Source of the DNA: Sphingobacterium chungjuense
GTDB lineage: Bacteria; Bacteroidota; Bacteroidia; Sphingobacteriales; Sphingobacteriaceae
DNA length: 64,000 nt
Direction: 5' to 3'
NCBI RefSeq assembly: GCF_011316935.1
Contig: NZ_WLYS01000004.1
Coordinates: forward strand, 434,001-498,000
Of this stretch, positions 54,345 to 63,676 are shown piece after piece. The notes below the pieces were generated by a model. The model was given only the letters and a program-made list of their open reading frames with translations. It was not told where the DNA came from and ran no database searches. How positions within the stretch are numbered: the stretch's first letter is position 1; each line of letters begins with the position of its first letter. A program made the position numbers and the translations under genes.

Positions 54345-56603
54345 TTAATCAACAACAATTTCATCAATGAATAAAAAGGCTTTCTTCGTATTCTTCGCTT
54401 CGAATTTAATGAATTTCGCCATTACCGGTTTATCGAATTTGATTTCGAAAGATTGAATATCGAGTACTTCCGGATTTTTATCTACATGTGGCACGAATGA
54501 TCCCGCCTCGCGGTAGCTTTTGCCATTGTCAGAAATCCAAACTTTGATCAAACCTGGGAAGAATACCCCCGGCCCTGGCATTTGCATAAAGCGCGCAGCC
54601 ACCCGGTTGATTTCCTCGCGGCGATCCAAATCGATTACCAACTCAATATCGGAGGTGAATCCTTGCCATTTACCATCTTGGTAGCTGACGCCGCCTTTGC
54701 GACCGTCGACCAAGGTCTGCTCGCCCTGCGCGGCATAGCGCTCGTTCCACTTTGTGTTGTATTGTACTGTTTTTCCGATCGCTTTGTGGATATCCAGTTC
54801 TACTGTTTTGACAGGACCCATACGAGCGGAATCTAAAAAAGAAGCTGCTTTGAGCGTGGCACTTACGGCCAAATCAATCGGCGCGATATAAAGCGGAGAT
54901 TGATTATTTGGCTCGGTTCCATCGGTGGTATATCGTATCGACGGGTCAAACTGCTCTGACGTTAAAGTAATACGATTTGATTTCTTGGCAGCATCGTATA
55001 CCACATCATACAGTACATCAAAGCTCGGACGGTAATAATTGATCTGTAGATCTTGCAGTATAGTGTAATGTTTTTGCAAACGGCGTTTGAAATCCGGAAA
55101 ATCACGCTGATCCTGAGCCGTCCAGTTAATTTCTGCTAAGGCCAAAGCCCGAGGAAAAGCCATGTATTCCACTTGCTGCGGATTGGGCATATATTCCGTC
55201 CACAAGTTTGCTTGCGCGCCCAAAATATGTTTGGCCTTATCGGCTGCAATCTTATCAGATACTGGATTGTAACTGTATACGCGTTCCAATGGTAAGTAAC
55301 CGCCAAATGCTTTGGGTTGTGTACGCGGATCGAATTGATAAAAGTCGAAGTACAAATGACTTTGTGGCGTCATGATCACGTCGTGCCCTTTATTGGCGGC
55401 TTCGATGCCGCCTTCTTCGCCACGCCAACTCATTACGGTGGCTCCTTCGGTCAATCCACCTTCCAAGATTTCATCCCAACCTATCATTTTACGACCTTTG
55501 GATTGCAAGTATTCATCCATTTGCTGCACAGCATAGCTTTGCAGTTCTTCTTCCGTCTTTACTTGGATTTTTTCTTTTAAGGCCTGACATTTCGGACAGG
55601 TTTTCCAATGGGATTTATCCGCTTCGTCGCCACCGATATGAATGTATTCCGAAGGGAAAATATCCAACACTTCATCCAGCACATTTTTCAAAAAGGTGAA
55701 AGTCTGCTCATTGCCCACACAAAACTCATTTTGTGTATAAGGCAGACCAGTGCAAGAAAGCTCTGGATATACGGCTAACACCTCTTCGGAGTGGCCTGGC
55801 ATTTCGATTTCAGGAATGATATTGATGCCCTTTCTGGCTGCATAAGCGACGAGTTCACGTGCTTGCGCTTGCGTATAAAATCCACCGTGTGCATTGGGTG
55901 TGCCTTGCTCCACATAGCGTTTACCATACTTATCCCAATCCGCAAAATGCGCCTGCGGTCGCCATGCTGCTTTTTTAGTTAGTTCAGGGTAGCGACTGAT
56001 CTCCAAGCGCCATCCGGCGCCATCAGTCAGATGCCAGTGAAACTGATTGAACTTATATAAGGCCATCACATCTATGTACTTTTTCAAAAACTCAAAAGGC
56101 ATAAAATGACGGGAAACATCCAAATGTAATCCGCGATACGCAAAACGCGGCTTATCTTTTATTTCCACAAAAGGAAGCACTACCGAATGCTGTAACATAC
56201 TGAGCTGATGCAAACTCTGCACTCCAGCTAAGGCACCTGCCACATCAGGAGATTTGATCGTGATCCCTGCTGGATTGATTAACAGTGTATATTCGCTTGG
56301 GCGTAGATTATCCGATGCTTTAGACTCTAGAATCCAAATGGCAGCGGGTTGCTGTTTTTTCACTCGCTTAAAGAGTTCGGAAGAAGTGATTTGTAAATTA
56401 GGAATATCGCCAAGTAATTGACTCAACTCCATAAAACGTTCGCTGTAGAATACTGGAAATGCCTGATCCAATGCAAGCGCTCCTTCATTAATTACGACTT
56501 TATCCGGACGAGGAATTAAATCGGCATGCAGTTCTTGCGCCCTGCTGTTGCACCACGTTATTAGGAAGAAACAACTAAGTAGTGTGACTCGCGAAAATTT
56601 CAT
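54345..56603 (-). CDS. Beta-N-acetylhexosaminidase, GH20 family
   Basis: 752 residues from ATG 56603, at the start of a signal peptide (MKFSRVTLLSCFFLITWCNS). A GH20b alpha/beta domain is followed by the TIM barrel with FHWHLTDGAGWRLEI and the catalytic Asp-Glu pair in HIGGDEADKSHW. A C-terminal chitobiase-type beta domain (YTTDGTEPNNQSPLYI) and an F5/8-type carbohydrate-binding region follow. It removes terminal GlcNAc or GalNAc from glycans, chitin fragments or muropeptides outside the cytoplasm. Confidence 0.93.
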   Translation of the reverse strand: MKFSRVTLLSCFFLITWCNSRAQELHADLIPRPDKVVINEGALALDQAFPVFYSERFMELSQLLGDIPNLQITSSELFKRVKKQQPAAIWILESKASDNLRPSEYTLLINPAGITIKSPDVAGALAGVQSLHQLSMLQHSVVLPFVEIKDKPRFAYRGLHLDVSRHFMPFEFLKKYIDVMALYKFNQFHWHLTDGAGWRLEISRYPELTKKAAWRPQAHFADWDKYGKRYVEQGTPNAHGGFYTQAQARELVAYAARKGINIIPEIEMPGHSEEVLAVYPELSCTGLPYTQNEFCVGNEQTFTFLKNVLDEVLDIFPSEYIHIGGDEADKSHWKTCPKCQALKEKIQVKTEEELQSYAVQQMDEYLQSKGRKMIGWDEILEGGLTEGATVMSWRGEEGGIEAANKGHDVIMTPQSHLYFDFYQFDPRTQPKAFGGYLPLERVYSYNPVSDKIAADKAKHILGAQANLWTEYMPNPQQVEYMAFPRALALAEINWTAQDQRDFPDFKRRLQKHYTILQDLQINYYRPSFDVLYDVVYDAAKKSNRITLTSEQFDPSIRYTTDGTEPNNQSPLYIAPIDLAVSATLKAASFLDSARMGPVKTVELDIHKAIGKTVQYNTKWNERYAAQGEQTLVDGRKGGVSYQDGKWQGFTSDIELVIDLDRREEINRVAARFMQMPGPGVFFPGLIKVWISDNGKSYREAGSFVPHVDKNPEVLDIQSFEIKFDKPVMAKFIKFEAKNTKKAFLFIDEIVVD

Positions 56604-56780
56604 AGGAAAGCAGTAATAGTTTGTACCCAAAGATCCTAAATAAAGTGTGAACCGACAATCTGCGGATTGTAAAACTTTTATGAGACAACTTATAATTTTT
56701 GCAAAACAAAGTGTTGAGAAAATCTTTAGCGAGCTTTTGTCTAAATGTGATAAACATATGAAACTGGCTCAACAAATGCA

Positions 56781-56812
56781 TTGCATAAAAAATGAAATAA
56801 TGCGTAACTTTG
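56781..56812 (+). promoter_or_regulatory. Promoter of lipA, positioned for a leaderless transcript
   Basis: TTG (56781-56783), 21 bases, then TAACTTTG (56805-56812). The ATG of lipA is at 56817, four bases later, so transcription should start at or next to the start codon. Confidence 0.55.
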
Positions 56813-56816
56813 TGTT

Positions 56817-57698
56817 ATGATTGAATTACCCGTTATTCCAGCGCAACAAACACAGCGAAAACCTGATTGGCTACGTGTAAAACTACCTGTAGGCAAGGAA
56901 TATCGCCATGTGCGCGGACTGGTTGATGAGCACAAATTGCATACGATCTGTGAGAGTGGCAATTGCCCGAATATGGGCGAATGCTGGGGTGCCGGCACGG
57001 CTACTTTTATGATCTTGGGAAATATCTGTACACGTTCCTGTTCTTTCTGTGCGGTAGCTACAGGAAGACCATTAGCCGTAGATCTGGATGAGCCAAATCG
57101 TGTGGCACAATCGGTAAAACTGATGCAAGTAAAACATTGCGTGATCACTTCGGTGGATCGTGATGATTTGAAAGATGGTGGATCTACCATCTGGGCAGAA
57201 ACGGTCAATGCTATTCGTCGCGAAAGCCCGGAAACTACTCTGGAAACTTTGATTCCTGATTTTAAAGGGCAATGGGACAATCTTGATCGCGTATTAGCCG
57301 TGCGTCCAGAGGTGGTATCGCACAATCTAGAAACGGTGCGACGTCTTACGCGCGAAGTGCGTATCCAAGCCAAATACGACCGTTCATTAGAATGCCTTCG
57401 TCGTATTGCGGAAGCAGGATTACGTACCAAATCTGGTATTATGTTGGGCTTTGGTGAGACAGAAGAAGATGTGGTAGAAGCGATGCGCGATTTGTACGAA
57501 GTGGGGGTAGATATTTTGACCATCGGTCAATATTTGCAACCAAGTAAAGCACACCATCCTGTGGTAGAATGGATCACACCAGATCAATTCAAACGCTATC
57601 AAGAAATCGGTCTGGAAATGGGCTTTAAGTATGTAGAATCTGGCCCTTTGGTAAGATCTTCGTACCACGCAGAGAAACATCTCTTCGACATGCAATAA
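56817..57698 (+). CDS. lipA: Lipoyl synthase
   Basis: 293 residues. Two Fe-S cluster motifs are complete: the auxiliary cluster [12 protein letters not shown] (Cys45, 50, 56) and the radical-[11 protein letters not shown] (Cys71, 75, 78). The RSSYHAE-like end is also present. It inserts two sulfurs into octanoyl groups on lipoyl proteins such as the E2 subunits that work with LpdA. No alternative Met lies near the N-terminus, so the start at 56817 is firm. Confidence 0.96.
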   Translation: MIELPVIPAQQTQRKPDWLRVKLPVGKEYRHVRGLVDEHKLHTICESGNCPNMGECWGAGTATFMILGNICTRSCSFCAVATGRPLAVDLDEPNRVAQSVKLMQVKHCVITSVDRDDLKDGGSTIWAETVNAIRRESPETTLETLIPDFKGQWDNLDRVLAVRPEVVSHNLETVRRLTREVRIQAKYDRSLECLRRIAEAGLRTKSGIMLGFGETEEDVVEAMRDLYEVGVDILTIGQYLQPSKAHHPVVEWITPDQFKRYQEIGLEMGFKYVESGPLVRSSYHAEKHLFDMQ

Positions 57699-57743
57699 GC
57701 ATCAAATTGATTATTAAGCTGTTTTTGATTACATTAGTAAAAC

Positions 57744-58670
57744 ATGAAGCAGCCAAAACATAGACGATATTTTATAGGAGCAATGCTAATCGCATTGCTT
57801 TTTATTTTATTGGTCAGTTCGTTGCTATATGCTTGGTACATTCACACGCAAGATGACGGCCTTCCCTTTTTCATCACCCGAATTTTGCTTCCACTTGGGG
57901 TGGGCGCTGCTATCAGCAGCGCATTTGTTTCCCACCTCTATCAGAAAAATAATTTCTACGTTCTCCTGCTTCCTGCTGAACGCTATGCAGCGCATCGTTT
58001 TACGCTGACGTTCATCCTGACCGCTACTGCGATTGTTTTATTTCAGCCTTTATCCACGAGTATTCGGTACAATGTAGGTAAGGTATTGCACTTGCAAAGC
58101 GTAGAAGAAATGCCTCCATACGAGCAACCTACTTTCCTTTCGCTTGGCGAATGGCATGTGGATCGGATGCGTGTGATACCTATTCATACTTACGAAAATG
58201 GAAAGGGCTGGAACTACGATAAGGTTCACCTCAAATCACTTTTCTTACTACCAATTTTCTCCCAGAAGAATGCATATCAAAATGCGGCCAAAGCTTGGCT
58301 GGCATTTAAATACGAAAACACGATTTCGAAAGAGGAATTTGCACGTAATAAAGGTCGTGCTTACTTTGAGCAATCGCTGAGCCATTTTAAAAAGATCAAC
58401 GTAGGTGCTTTTTTGTATTTTGAATTGTACGATCAAGGGCTAGAAAAACAGGTATTAACACAACTAGCTCGTAATCACTCCTATTTTAAAAGCTCCTACA
58501 GCGCCGTATACCAAGGTAATTCCGTGGATCGCGATTGGATTTCTTTGCGTTACTTTGTGTACACGCTGTTGGGATTCCTACTCATTGTAATACCTCTTTA
58601 TTGGCTGATCATTCTTTATCTGATCGCAATGGAAGATGATGACGAACAGTCTTTGCGTCATATCGAATAA
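57744..58670 (+). CDS. Membrane protein of unknown function
   Basis: 308 residues. Three hydrophobic helices lie at the N-terminus (about 10-32, 43-65, 87-108) and one near the C-terminus (about 270-292), around a ~150-residue soluble loop. No motif recognised. Its stop codon and that of the converging amidohydrolase gene form opposite arms of a small hairpin. Confidence 0.65.
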   Translation: MKQPKHRRYFIGAMLIALLFILLVSSLLYAWYIHTQDDGLPFFITRILLPLGVGAAISSAFVSHLYQKNNFYVLLLPAERYAAHRFTLTFILTATAIVLFQPLSTSIRYNVGKVLHLQSVEEMPPYEQPTFLSLGEWHVDRMRVIPIHTYENGKGWNYDKVHLKSLFLLPIFSQKNAYQNAAKAWLAFKYENTISKEEFARNKGRAYFEQSLSHFKKINVGAFLYFELYDQGLEKQVLTQLARNHSYFKSSYSAVYQGNSVDRDWISLRYFVYTLLGFLLIVIPLYWLIILYLIAMEDDDEQSLRHIE

Positions 58671-58684
58671 GAACCGTAGGATTC

Positions 58685-60325
58685 TTACTTTTTCTGATAA
58701 ACTGTTTCGCCGTTGATCACCGTACGAAGCACGGCCACGCGACGCAATTCACCGTCAGGAATGGTCATAATATCCTGCGACAAGATCACAAAGTCGGCAT
58801 CTTTTCCGCGTTGAATATTACCGCGTCGGGTTTCCTGAAAACAGGCTTGCGCCGCCCAGATGGTCATTCCCATTAATGCTTCGCGCCGTGTAAGTGCATT
58901 TTTGATTTCAAAACCACCTTCTGGAAGCCCATTGGCATCGACACGAGTCACGGCGGCATGAAAACTATTAAGAGGGTTAAAATTTTCTCCCGGAAAACCA
59001 CTTCCAATAGCCAGCATACCATAATTATCTACCAAGCGCTTTAAGGCGTATGCATTGTGCAAGCGCTCCTCTCCGATTCTATTTTTCACCCAATACATAT
59101 CAGAAGTCGCATTTGCTGGTTGTAACGAAGGGAAAACACGGAAACGATCGAATTTCTCAAAATCTAATTCATTCACCACTTGAGCATGCTCTATACGCCA
59201 ACGTCTTTCATTATTTTGACCAAGGTATTTGCCATAAAGATCCAATATCAGCCGCGCAGCGGAATCCCCAACAGCACGTGTACTTAATTGGAAGTTCGTG
59301 GCAGCGATCTCTTTAATCGTTCGCTCTAATTCTTCTGGCGTTTGCAGCAAGAAACCTCTTGTGGTACTGTCATCAGAGTAAGGAGTTAACAAACTGGCAT
59401 CACGCGTGCGCAACAAGCCATCTGCAGTCAATTTGACTGCACGAATATGGAGGCGGCCATCATCATAGTATCCACTACGAATCATCCGACGCACGGTTCG
59501 GAGATTATCTTCGATCATCGCATAATTCCGAATTTTCAGCTTTTCGCTGGTATAGAGATTTCGTAGAAATTCCAGATCTCTTTCATTAACGCCGGCATCA
59601 ACAATGCTAGTAAGCCCGACCGAAAACAACAATTGTTCTGCCTTGGTAAGCGCTAGTAACTCCTGATTATCGTCTACTTCTGGAATATGTGATTTTACCA
59701 AGTCCATGGCATTATCCATCAATACGCCACTTAATCGGCCGAGAGAATCGGTGAGAATCAAACCACCTTCTACATAGAATGCCGTGTCTATACTCGCGAG
59801 CTCCAATGCTTTAGAATTAACCGAAGCTGCTTGATAATCTACCCGAGAAAGATAAACGGGAATATCTGGAAAATATTTATCCAAGGAATCGCGGACGGTA
59901 AAAGATTCGTCGTCCCAGCGCTCCTGATCCCAGCCAGCGCCGACGAGCCACGGACGATCGGGATAGGTTTTGTGATGTGCTTGTAAACGTAGCAATACAT
60001 CATGAAATGATTTTGCTCCGTACAGATTCGCCATGTCTAGCGAAGCAGCAAAATCTAAGAAATGCGTGTGCGAATCGTAAAACCCCGGATAAACGGCCGC
60101 GCCTTGCGCATCAATCGTTTCTTTTGCTTCGTAGCGTTGAAGCAAGCGCTCCGAACTTCCGATCTCCACGAATACGCCTCCTCGTATCGCGAAAGCCTCT
60201 GCGATGGTAAACGCGGAATCTACCGTGTACACGCGCGCATTGTACACGATTAGATCCACCTCATGATTGGTGGTACAGGAGGCAAACAGAAAGAGTAAAC
60301 CTAGAGCGGCAAGTATTGATTTCAT
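58685..60325 (-). CDS. Amidohydrolase-family lipoprotein (YtcJ-like)
   Basis: 546 residues with an SPII signal peptide and lipobox LFASC. The metal-binding HxH motif is in YPGFYDSHTHFLDFAA, and RWRIEHAQVV and the C-terminal GKDADFVILSQD fit the amidohydrolase_3 family. It would be a surface or periplasmic metal-dependent hydrolase of C-N bonds. Substrate unknown. Confidence 0.85.
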   Translation of the reverse strand: MKSILAALGLLFLFASCTTNHEVDLIVYNARVYTVDSAFTIAEAFAIRGGVFVEIGSSERLLQRYEAKETIDAQGAAVYPGFYDSHTHFLDFAASLDMANLYGAKSFHDVLLRLQAHHKTYPDRPWLVGAGWDQERWDDESFTVRDSLDKYFPDIPVYLSRVDYQAASVNSKALELASIDTAFYVEGGLILTDSLGRLSGVLMDNAMDLVKSHIPEVDDNQELLALTKAEQLLFSVGLTSIVDAGVNERDLEFLRNLYTSEKLKIRNYAMIEDNLRTVRRMIRSGYYDDGRLHIRAVKLTADGLLRTRDASLLTPYSDDSTTRGFLLQTPEELERTIKEIAATNFQLSTRAVGDSAARLILDLYGKYLGQNNERRWRIEHAQVVNELDFEKFDRFRVFPSLQPANATSDMYWVKNRIGEERLHNAYALKRLVDNYGMLAIGSGFPGENFNPLNSFHAAVTRVDANGLPEGGFEIKNALTRREALMGMTIWAAQACFQETRRGNIQRGKDADFVILSQDIMTIPDGELRRVAVLRTVINGETVYQKK

Positions 60326-60401
60326 GTATCTTTGGGGCTTTGTGCTAATTTACAAAAGAATTGGTGGAGATTGTAGTTGTAAATACGGGTATAGAATACG
60401 T

Positions 60402-60431
60402 AAAAAGCTTTTCGCGAGGGCGAAAAGCTTT
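60402..60431 (-). terminator. Terminator after the bacilliredoxin gene
   Basis: AAAGCTTTTCGC and GCGAAAAGCTTT (12 bp) enclose GAGG; on the minus strand the stem is followed by T's. Confidence 0.8.
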
Positions 60432-60459
60432 CCTATCATTCAAAAAATCAAAAGACTAA

Positions 60460-60870
60460 CTAGCAGTACTCGTCGAATGCAGCCACTAGGTTGTCTGCAA
60501 TCATTTGTGCCGGACGACCTTCGATCATGTGGCGCTCGATCATATGTACCAACTGACCATCTTTGAACAAGGCCATCGCTGGAGATGATGGAGGATACGG
60601 CAACATATATTGACGTGCTCTATCTACAGCATCTTTTTCCATACCAGCAAATACGGTTACTAATTTGTCTGGATGTTTTTCGTTTTTAACGGCTGCTTTA
60701 GCCGCTGGGCGTGCATTGGCTGCCGCACATCCGCATACAGAATTAACCACCACAAACACGGTTCCTTCCGAAGGAATAGCACTTTCTACTGCTTCTGCAG
60801 ATTTTAGTTCTTCGAACCCAGCATCTACCAATTCTTGACGCATAGGGGTTACTAAATATTCTGGATACAT
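60460..60870 (-). CDS. BrxA/BrxB-family bacilliredoxin
   Basis: 136 residues, the family size. The thioredoxin-like fold carries the C-G-C motif (Cys46, Cys48) in VVNSVCGCAAANARPA. Bacilliredoxins remove bacillithiol from oxidised proteins in Firmicutes and some Bacteroidota; bacillithiol synthesis genes are not in this window. It has its own consensus promoter and is divergent from dps, another oxidative-stress gene. Confidence 0.9.
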   Translation of the reverse strand: MYPEYLVTPMRQELVDAGFEELKSAEAVESAIPSEGTVFVVVNSVCGCAAANARPAAKAAVKNEKHPDKLVTVFAGMEKDAVDRARQYMLPYPPSSPAMALFKDGQLVHMIERHMIEGRPAQMIADNLVAAFDEYC

Positions 60871-60893
60871 ATCTTCTCGTTTTTGATTATTTA

Positions 60894-60924
60894 CAAATAT
60901 AATAGGAAACCGCTAGCAGGTCAA
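60894..60924 (-). promoter_or_regulatory. Promoter of the bacilliredoxin gene
   Basis: Minus-strand TTG (60924-60922), 20 bases, TATATTTG (60901-60894): exact consensus, 23 bases before the ATG. Confidence 0.6.
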
Positions 60925-61001
60925 GAGCAAGGAATCAGAAGAATGTAAGATTTGTAAGATGCCCTATTTTCCTCGTATTTCGAGTCCGCTCAAAATTGAC
61001 A

Positions 61002-61017
61002 TTTTCCTTACGGAAAA
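61002..61017. promoter_or_regulatory. Inverted repeat over the dps promoter
   Basis: TTTTCC (61002-61007) and GGAAAA (61012-61017) flank TTAC. A -7-like TATATTTTG lies at 61032-61040, so the repeat covers the expected -33 position and could be an operator for a redox or iron regulator. Confidence 0.45.
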
Positions 61018-61071
61018 CAACTAATCAGGCATATATTTTGCATACCTAATGGTATAAAAAGTAGAAAGATT

Positions 61072-61566
61072 ATGAGTACACTATCAAAAACACATAAGCA
61101 ACCTGAGATAGGCTTGCAAGAAAGAGATATGGCGAATGTGTCTGAATTTTTAAATAAATTGTTAGCAGACTATACTGTATTATATACGAAAGTCAGACAT
61201 GCACACTGGAATGTGGAAGGACCAGATTTTCACTCACAGCACTTATTTTTTGAAGAGCTATACAATCAATTAGCGGTTAATATTGATGACGTAGCCGAGC
61301 GTGTACGTATGTTGGGTCATTATGCCGTGGGATCATTGGCGAAATACCTGCAACTAACACACTTGTCAGAAATACAACATGGAGGCACCGATAGCCAAGG
61401 GTTGATCAAGGAATTAACTTCTGACTATGAAACCGTCATTATGGTAATTCGTTCAGGAATCGAATTAGCAGAATCGGCAGGTGATACTGGTACGGAAGAT
61501 TTCTTAACTGGATTGATGGAAGAGCACGAAAAAACCGCTTGGATGTTGCGCTCTCACCTCGGTTAA
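61072..61566 (+). CDS. dps: Dps-family ferritin-like DNA-protection protein
   Basis: 164 residues. The ferroxidase site is intact: His45 in VRHAHWNVEGPDFH, His57 in FHSQHLFFEELY, and Asp/Glu in VNIDDVAERVRMLG. The Dps dodecamer oxidises and stores iron using hydrogen peroxide and shields DNA. Predicted to be monocistronic, with an inverted repeat over its promoter. Confidence 0.93.
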   Translation: MSTLSKTHKQPEIGLQERDMANVSEFLNKLLADYTVLYTKVRHAHWNVEGPDFHSQHLFFEELYNQLAVNIDDVAERVRMLGHYAVGSLAKYLQLTHLSEIQHGGTDSQGLIKELTSDYETVIMVIRSGIELAESAGDTGTEDFLTGLMEEHEKTAWMLRSHLG

Positions 61567-61595
61567 AAGAAACTGTTTATTATAGTTAATTTACG

Positions 61596-61643
61596 AAGAA
61601 GCCGCTTACCTTGTTGATTGACAACTCGGCAAGCGGCTTCTTT
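61596..61643. terminator. Bidirectional terminator between dps and lpdA
   Basis: AAGAAGCCGCTT (61596-61607) pairs with AAGCGGCTTCTT (61631-61642); a second short stem TTGTTG/CAAC sits inside. T-rich on the plus side. Confidence 0.75.
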
Positions 61644-61665
61644 ATTTGATTATAGTTTGTAGTGT

Positions 61666-63054
61666 CTACAAGTGGATTACTTCTCCGTAAGCGTCCGCTG
61701 CCGCTTCCATGATCGCTTCGCTCATGGTCGGGTGTGGATGTACTGATTTGATGATTTCGTGTCCTGTAGTTTCTAGCTTGCGTGCTACTACCACTTCAGC
61801 AATCATCTCCGTTACGTTAGCACCAATTAAGTGTGCTCCTAAGAACTCACCGTATTTCGCATCAAAGATTACTTTTACGAAACCATCTTTTGCGCCAGCT
61901 GCGGATGCCTTACCTGAAGCAGAGAATGGGAATTTACCCACTTTTACTTCGTAGCCAGCGTCTTTCGCTGCTTTCTCTGTGTAACCTACAGAAGCAATCT
62001 CTGGCGAACAGTACGTACATCCCGGGATGTTGTTGTAGTCAATGGCATCTACATGCAAGCCTTTGATTTTCTCCACACAAGTGATCGCTTCTGCCGAAGC
62101 TACGTGTGCCAAAGCCTGACCTTTTACAATATCACCGATAGCGTATACGCCATCTACATTCGTTTTATAAAAATCATCTACCACTACGCGGCCTTTATCT
62201 ACTTTTACACCAACTTCTTCAAGCCCGATGTTTTCGATATTTGGTGTGATACCTACTGCTGAAAGTACAATTTCGGCTTCGATAACCTCTTCGCCTTTGG
62301 CGGTTTTGATTTTCACTTTAGATACATCACCTTTCGTATCAACACCGGTAACCTCCGATTTAGTTAGGATATTGATGCCTGCTTTTTTCAGTGATTTCTC
62401 CAATTGTTTCGAGATCTCCTCGTCCTCTACCGGTACGATACGATCCATAAATTCTACGATCGTAACCTTAGTACCGATCGTATTATAGAAGTAAGCAAAC
62501 TCGACACCAATAGCGCCAGAACCCACTACTACGATAGATTTAGGTTGTGTAGGCAAGTTCATCGCTTGGCGGTATCCAATGATTTTTTTACCGTCTTGAG
62601 GCAAGTTAGGCAATTCGCGAGAGCGAGCTCCTGTGGCTAAGATCGTATGTTTAGCCGTATATTCTTTAGTGGCACCATCGGCACCCTTTACTTCGACTTT
62701 ACCACCTTTTTTGATTTTGGCCGTTCCCATGATGACGTCGATTTTATTCTTTTTCATCAAGAACTGGATACCTTTGCTCATTCCATCAGCAACACCACGG
62801 CTTCTCTTTATGATCGCACCGAAGTCTGCTTCTCCACCATTCACTTTAATACCATATTCTTCGGCATGGTTCAGGTATTCGAAAACCTGTGCACTTTTCA
62901 ACAATGCTTTTGTAGGAATACAGCCCCAGTTCAAACAGATTCCACCTAATGCTTCACGTTCTACAATCGCTGTTTTAAAACCGAGTTGGGATGCTCTAAT
63001 GGCAGCAACATACCCACCTGGACCACTACCAATAACAATAATATCGTAATTCAT
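61666..63054 (-). CDS. lpdA: Dihydrolipoyl dehydrogenase
   Basis: 462 residues. FAD-binding VIGSGPGGYVAAIRASQLG, redox disulfide GGICLNWGCIPTKALL, NAD-binding VVVGSGAIGVEFAYFY, and the C-terminal His-Glu pair in VHPHPTMSEAIMEAA are all present. E3 subunit of pyruvate, oxoglutarate or branched-chain dehydrogenase complexes, reoxidising lipoyl groups. The E1/E2 genes are not in the window. Confidence 0.95.
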   Translation of the reverse strand: MNYDIIVIGSGPGGYVAAIRASQLGFKTAIVEREALGGICLNWGCIPTKALLKSAQVFEYLNHAEEYGIKVNGGEADFGAIIKRSRGVADGMSKGIQFLMKKNKIDVIMGTAKIKKGGKVEVKGADGATKEYTAKHTILATGARSRELPNLPQDGKKIIGYRQAMNLPTQPKSIVVVGSGAIGVEFAYFYNTIGTKVTIVEFMDRIVPVEDEEISKQLEKSLKKAGINILTKSEVTGVDTKGDVSKVKIKTAKGEEVIEAEIVLSAVGITPNIENIGLEEVGVKVDKGRVVVDDFYKTNVDGVYAIGDIVKGQALAHVASAEAITCVEKIKGLHVDAIDYNNIPGCTYCSPEIASVGYTEKAAKDAGYEVKVGKFPFSASGKASAAGAKDGFVKVIFDAKYGEFLGAHLIGANVTEMIAEVVVARKLETTGHEIIKSVHPHPTMSEAIMEAAADAYGEVIHL

Positions 63055-63086
63055 AAATATAACGTTGTCGTTTTGATTCTATTAGA

Positions 63087-63094
63087 CAAATATA
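63087..63094 (-). promoter_or_regulatory. -7 promoter element of lpdA
   Basis: Minus-strand TATATTTG, exact TAnnTTTG, 32 bases before the lpdA ATG. No -33 at the expected distance. Confidence 0.4.
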
Positions 63095-63267
63095 CCAAAA
63101 ATACACCTTTCTAAATTGTATTCCGCAAATTCCCTGTCAAAATACTTACGAACAAGACAATGAACATCAAGATTTTGTCAGGTGTAAGTCAGTTCCGGAA
63201 AAAGAATTCTACACATCCCCTTTTTATACCTTTCTTTGCGAACCGTTCAAACGCGATTAATAAAGTT

Positions 63268-63588
63268 ATGCTCAGAATTTTTAGACAAGTTGCGCTGTGG
63301 GAGGCGATCTCCACCATATTTTTATTCTTTGTCGCGATGCCTATTAAGTATGTGTTACCTCGCTTTATGGAGGTACCTGATGATATTCGTCTCGGTACAG
63401 TACGTGTCGCCGGATCTATTCATGGCTTTTTAGTCGTGATATTCGTGGTGCTATTGATTACGTGTTGGCAATCGTATCATTGGAAATTCAAACGCGTAGT
63501 GATGTACTTTGCGGCATCTTTGATTCCCATCGTTTCCTTCTGGGTAGAGCGCGATGTGCTGAAGATTATTAACAAAGAAAAGATCTAG
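63268..63588 (+). CDS. DUF3817 small membrane protein
   Basis: 106 residues from ATG 63268; a longer frame opens 36 codons upstream but that part is hydrophilic and unlike the family. Three hydrophobic helices match the DUF3817 pattern: WEAISTIFLFFVAMPIKYVL, HGFLVVIFVVLLITCW and MYFAASLIPIVSFWVERD. Function unknown. Confidence 0.8.
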   Translation: MLRIFRQVALWEAISTIFLFFVAMPIKYVLPRFMEVPDDIRLGTVRVAGSIHGFLVVIFVVLLITCWQSYHWKFKRVVMYFAASLIPIVSFWVERDVLKIINKEKI

Positions 63589-63676
63589 CGGAAATCGGCT
63601 TTATTTTCGGCAATACCTCATAATTTCGTATCCTTGCATAGCAAAAGCGCAATCGCGCAGGGTATAGATAATTATA

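Noticed and set aside
56741..57523. Long minus-strand open frame (about 260 codons) opposite lipA
   Set aside because: It mirrors the lipA coding frame, is rich in Ser/Arg as expected of an antisense shadow, and lipA is certain from its Fe-S motifs.
60327..60334. Plus-strand TATCTTTG next to the amidohydrolase start
   Set aside because: It matches the -7 consensus but points toward the end of the bacilliredoxin gene, with no -33 and no plus-strand gene to drive.
63160..63267. Upstream ATG extension of the DUF3817 gene
   Set aside because: The additional 36 residues are hydrophilic and unlike the family, which begins directly with the first membrane helix.
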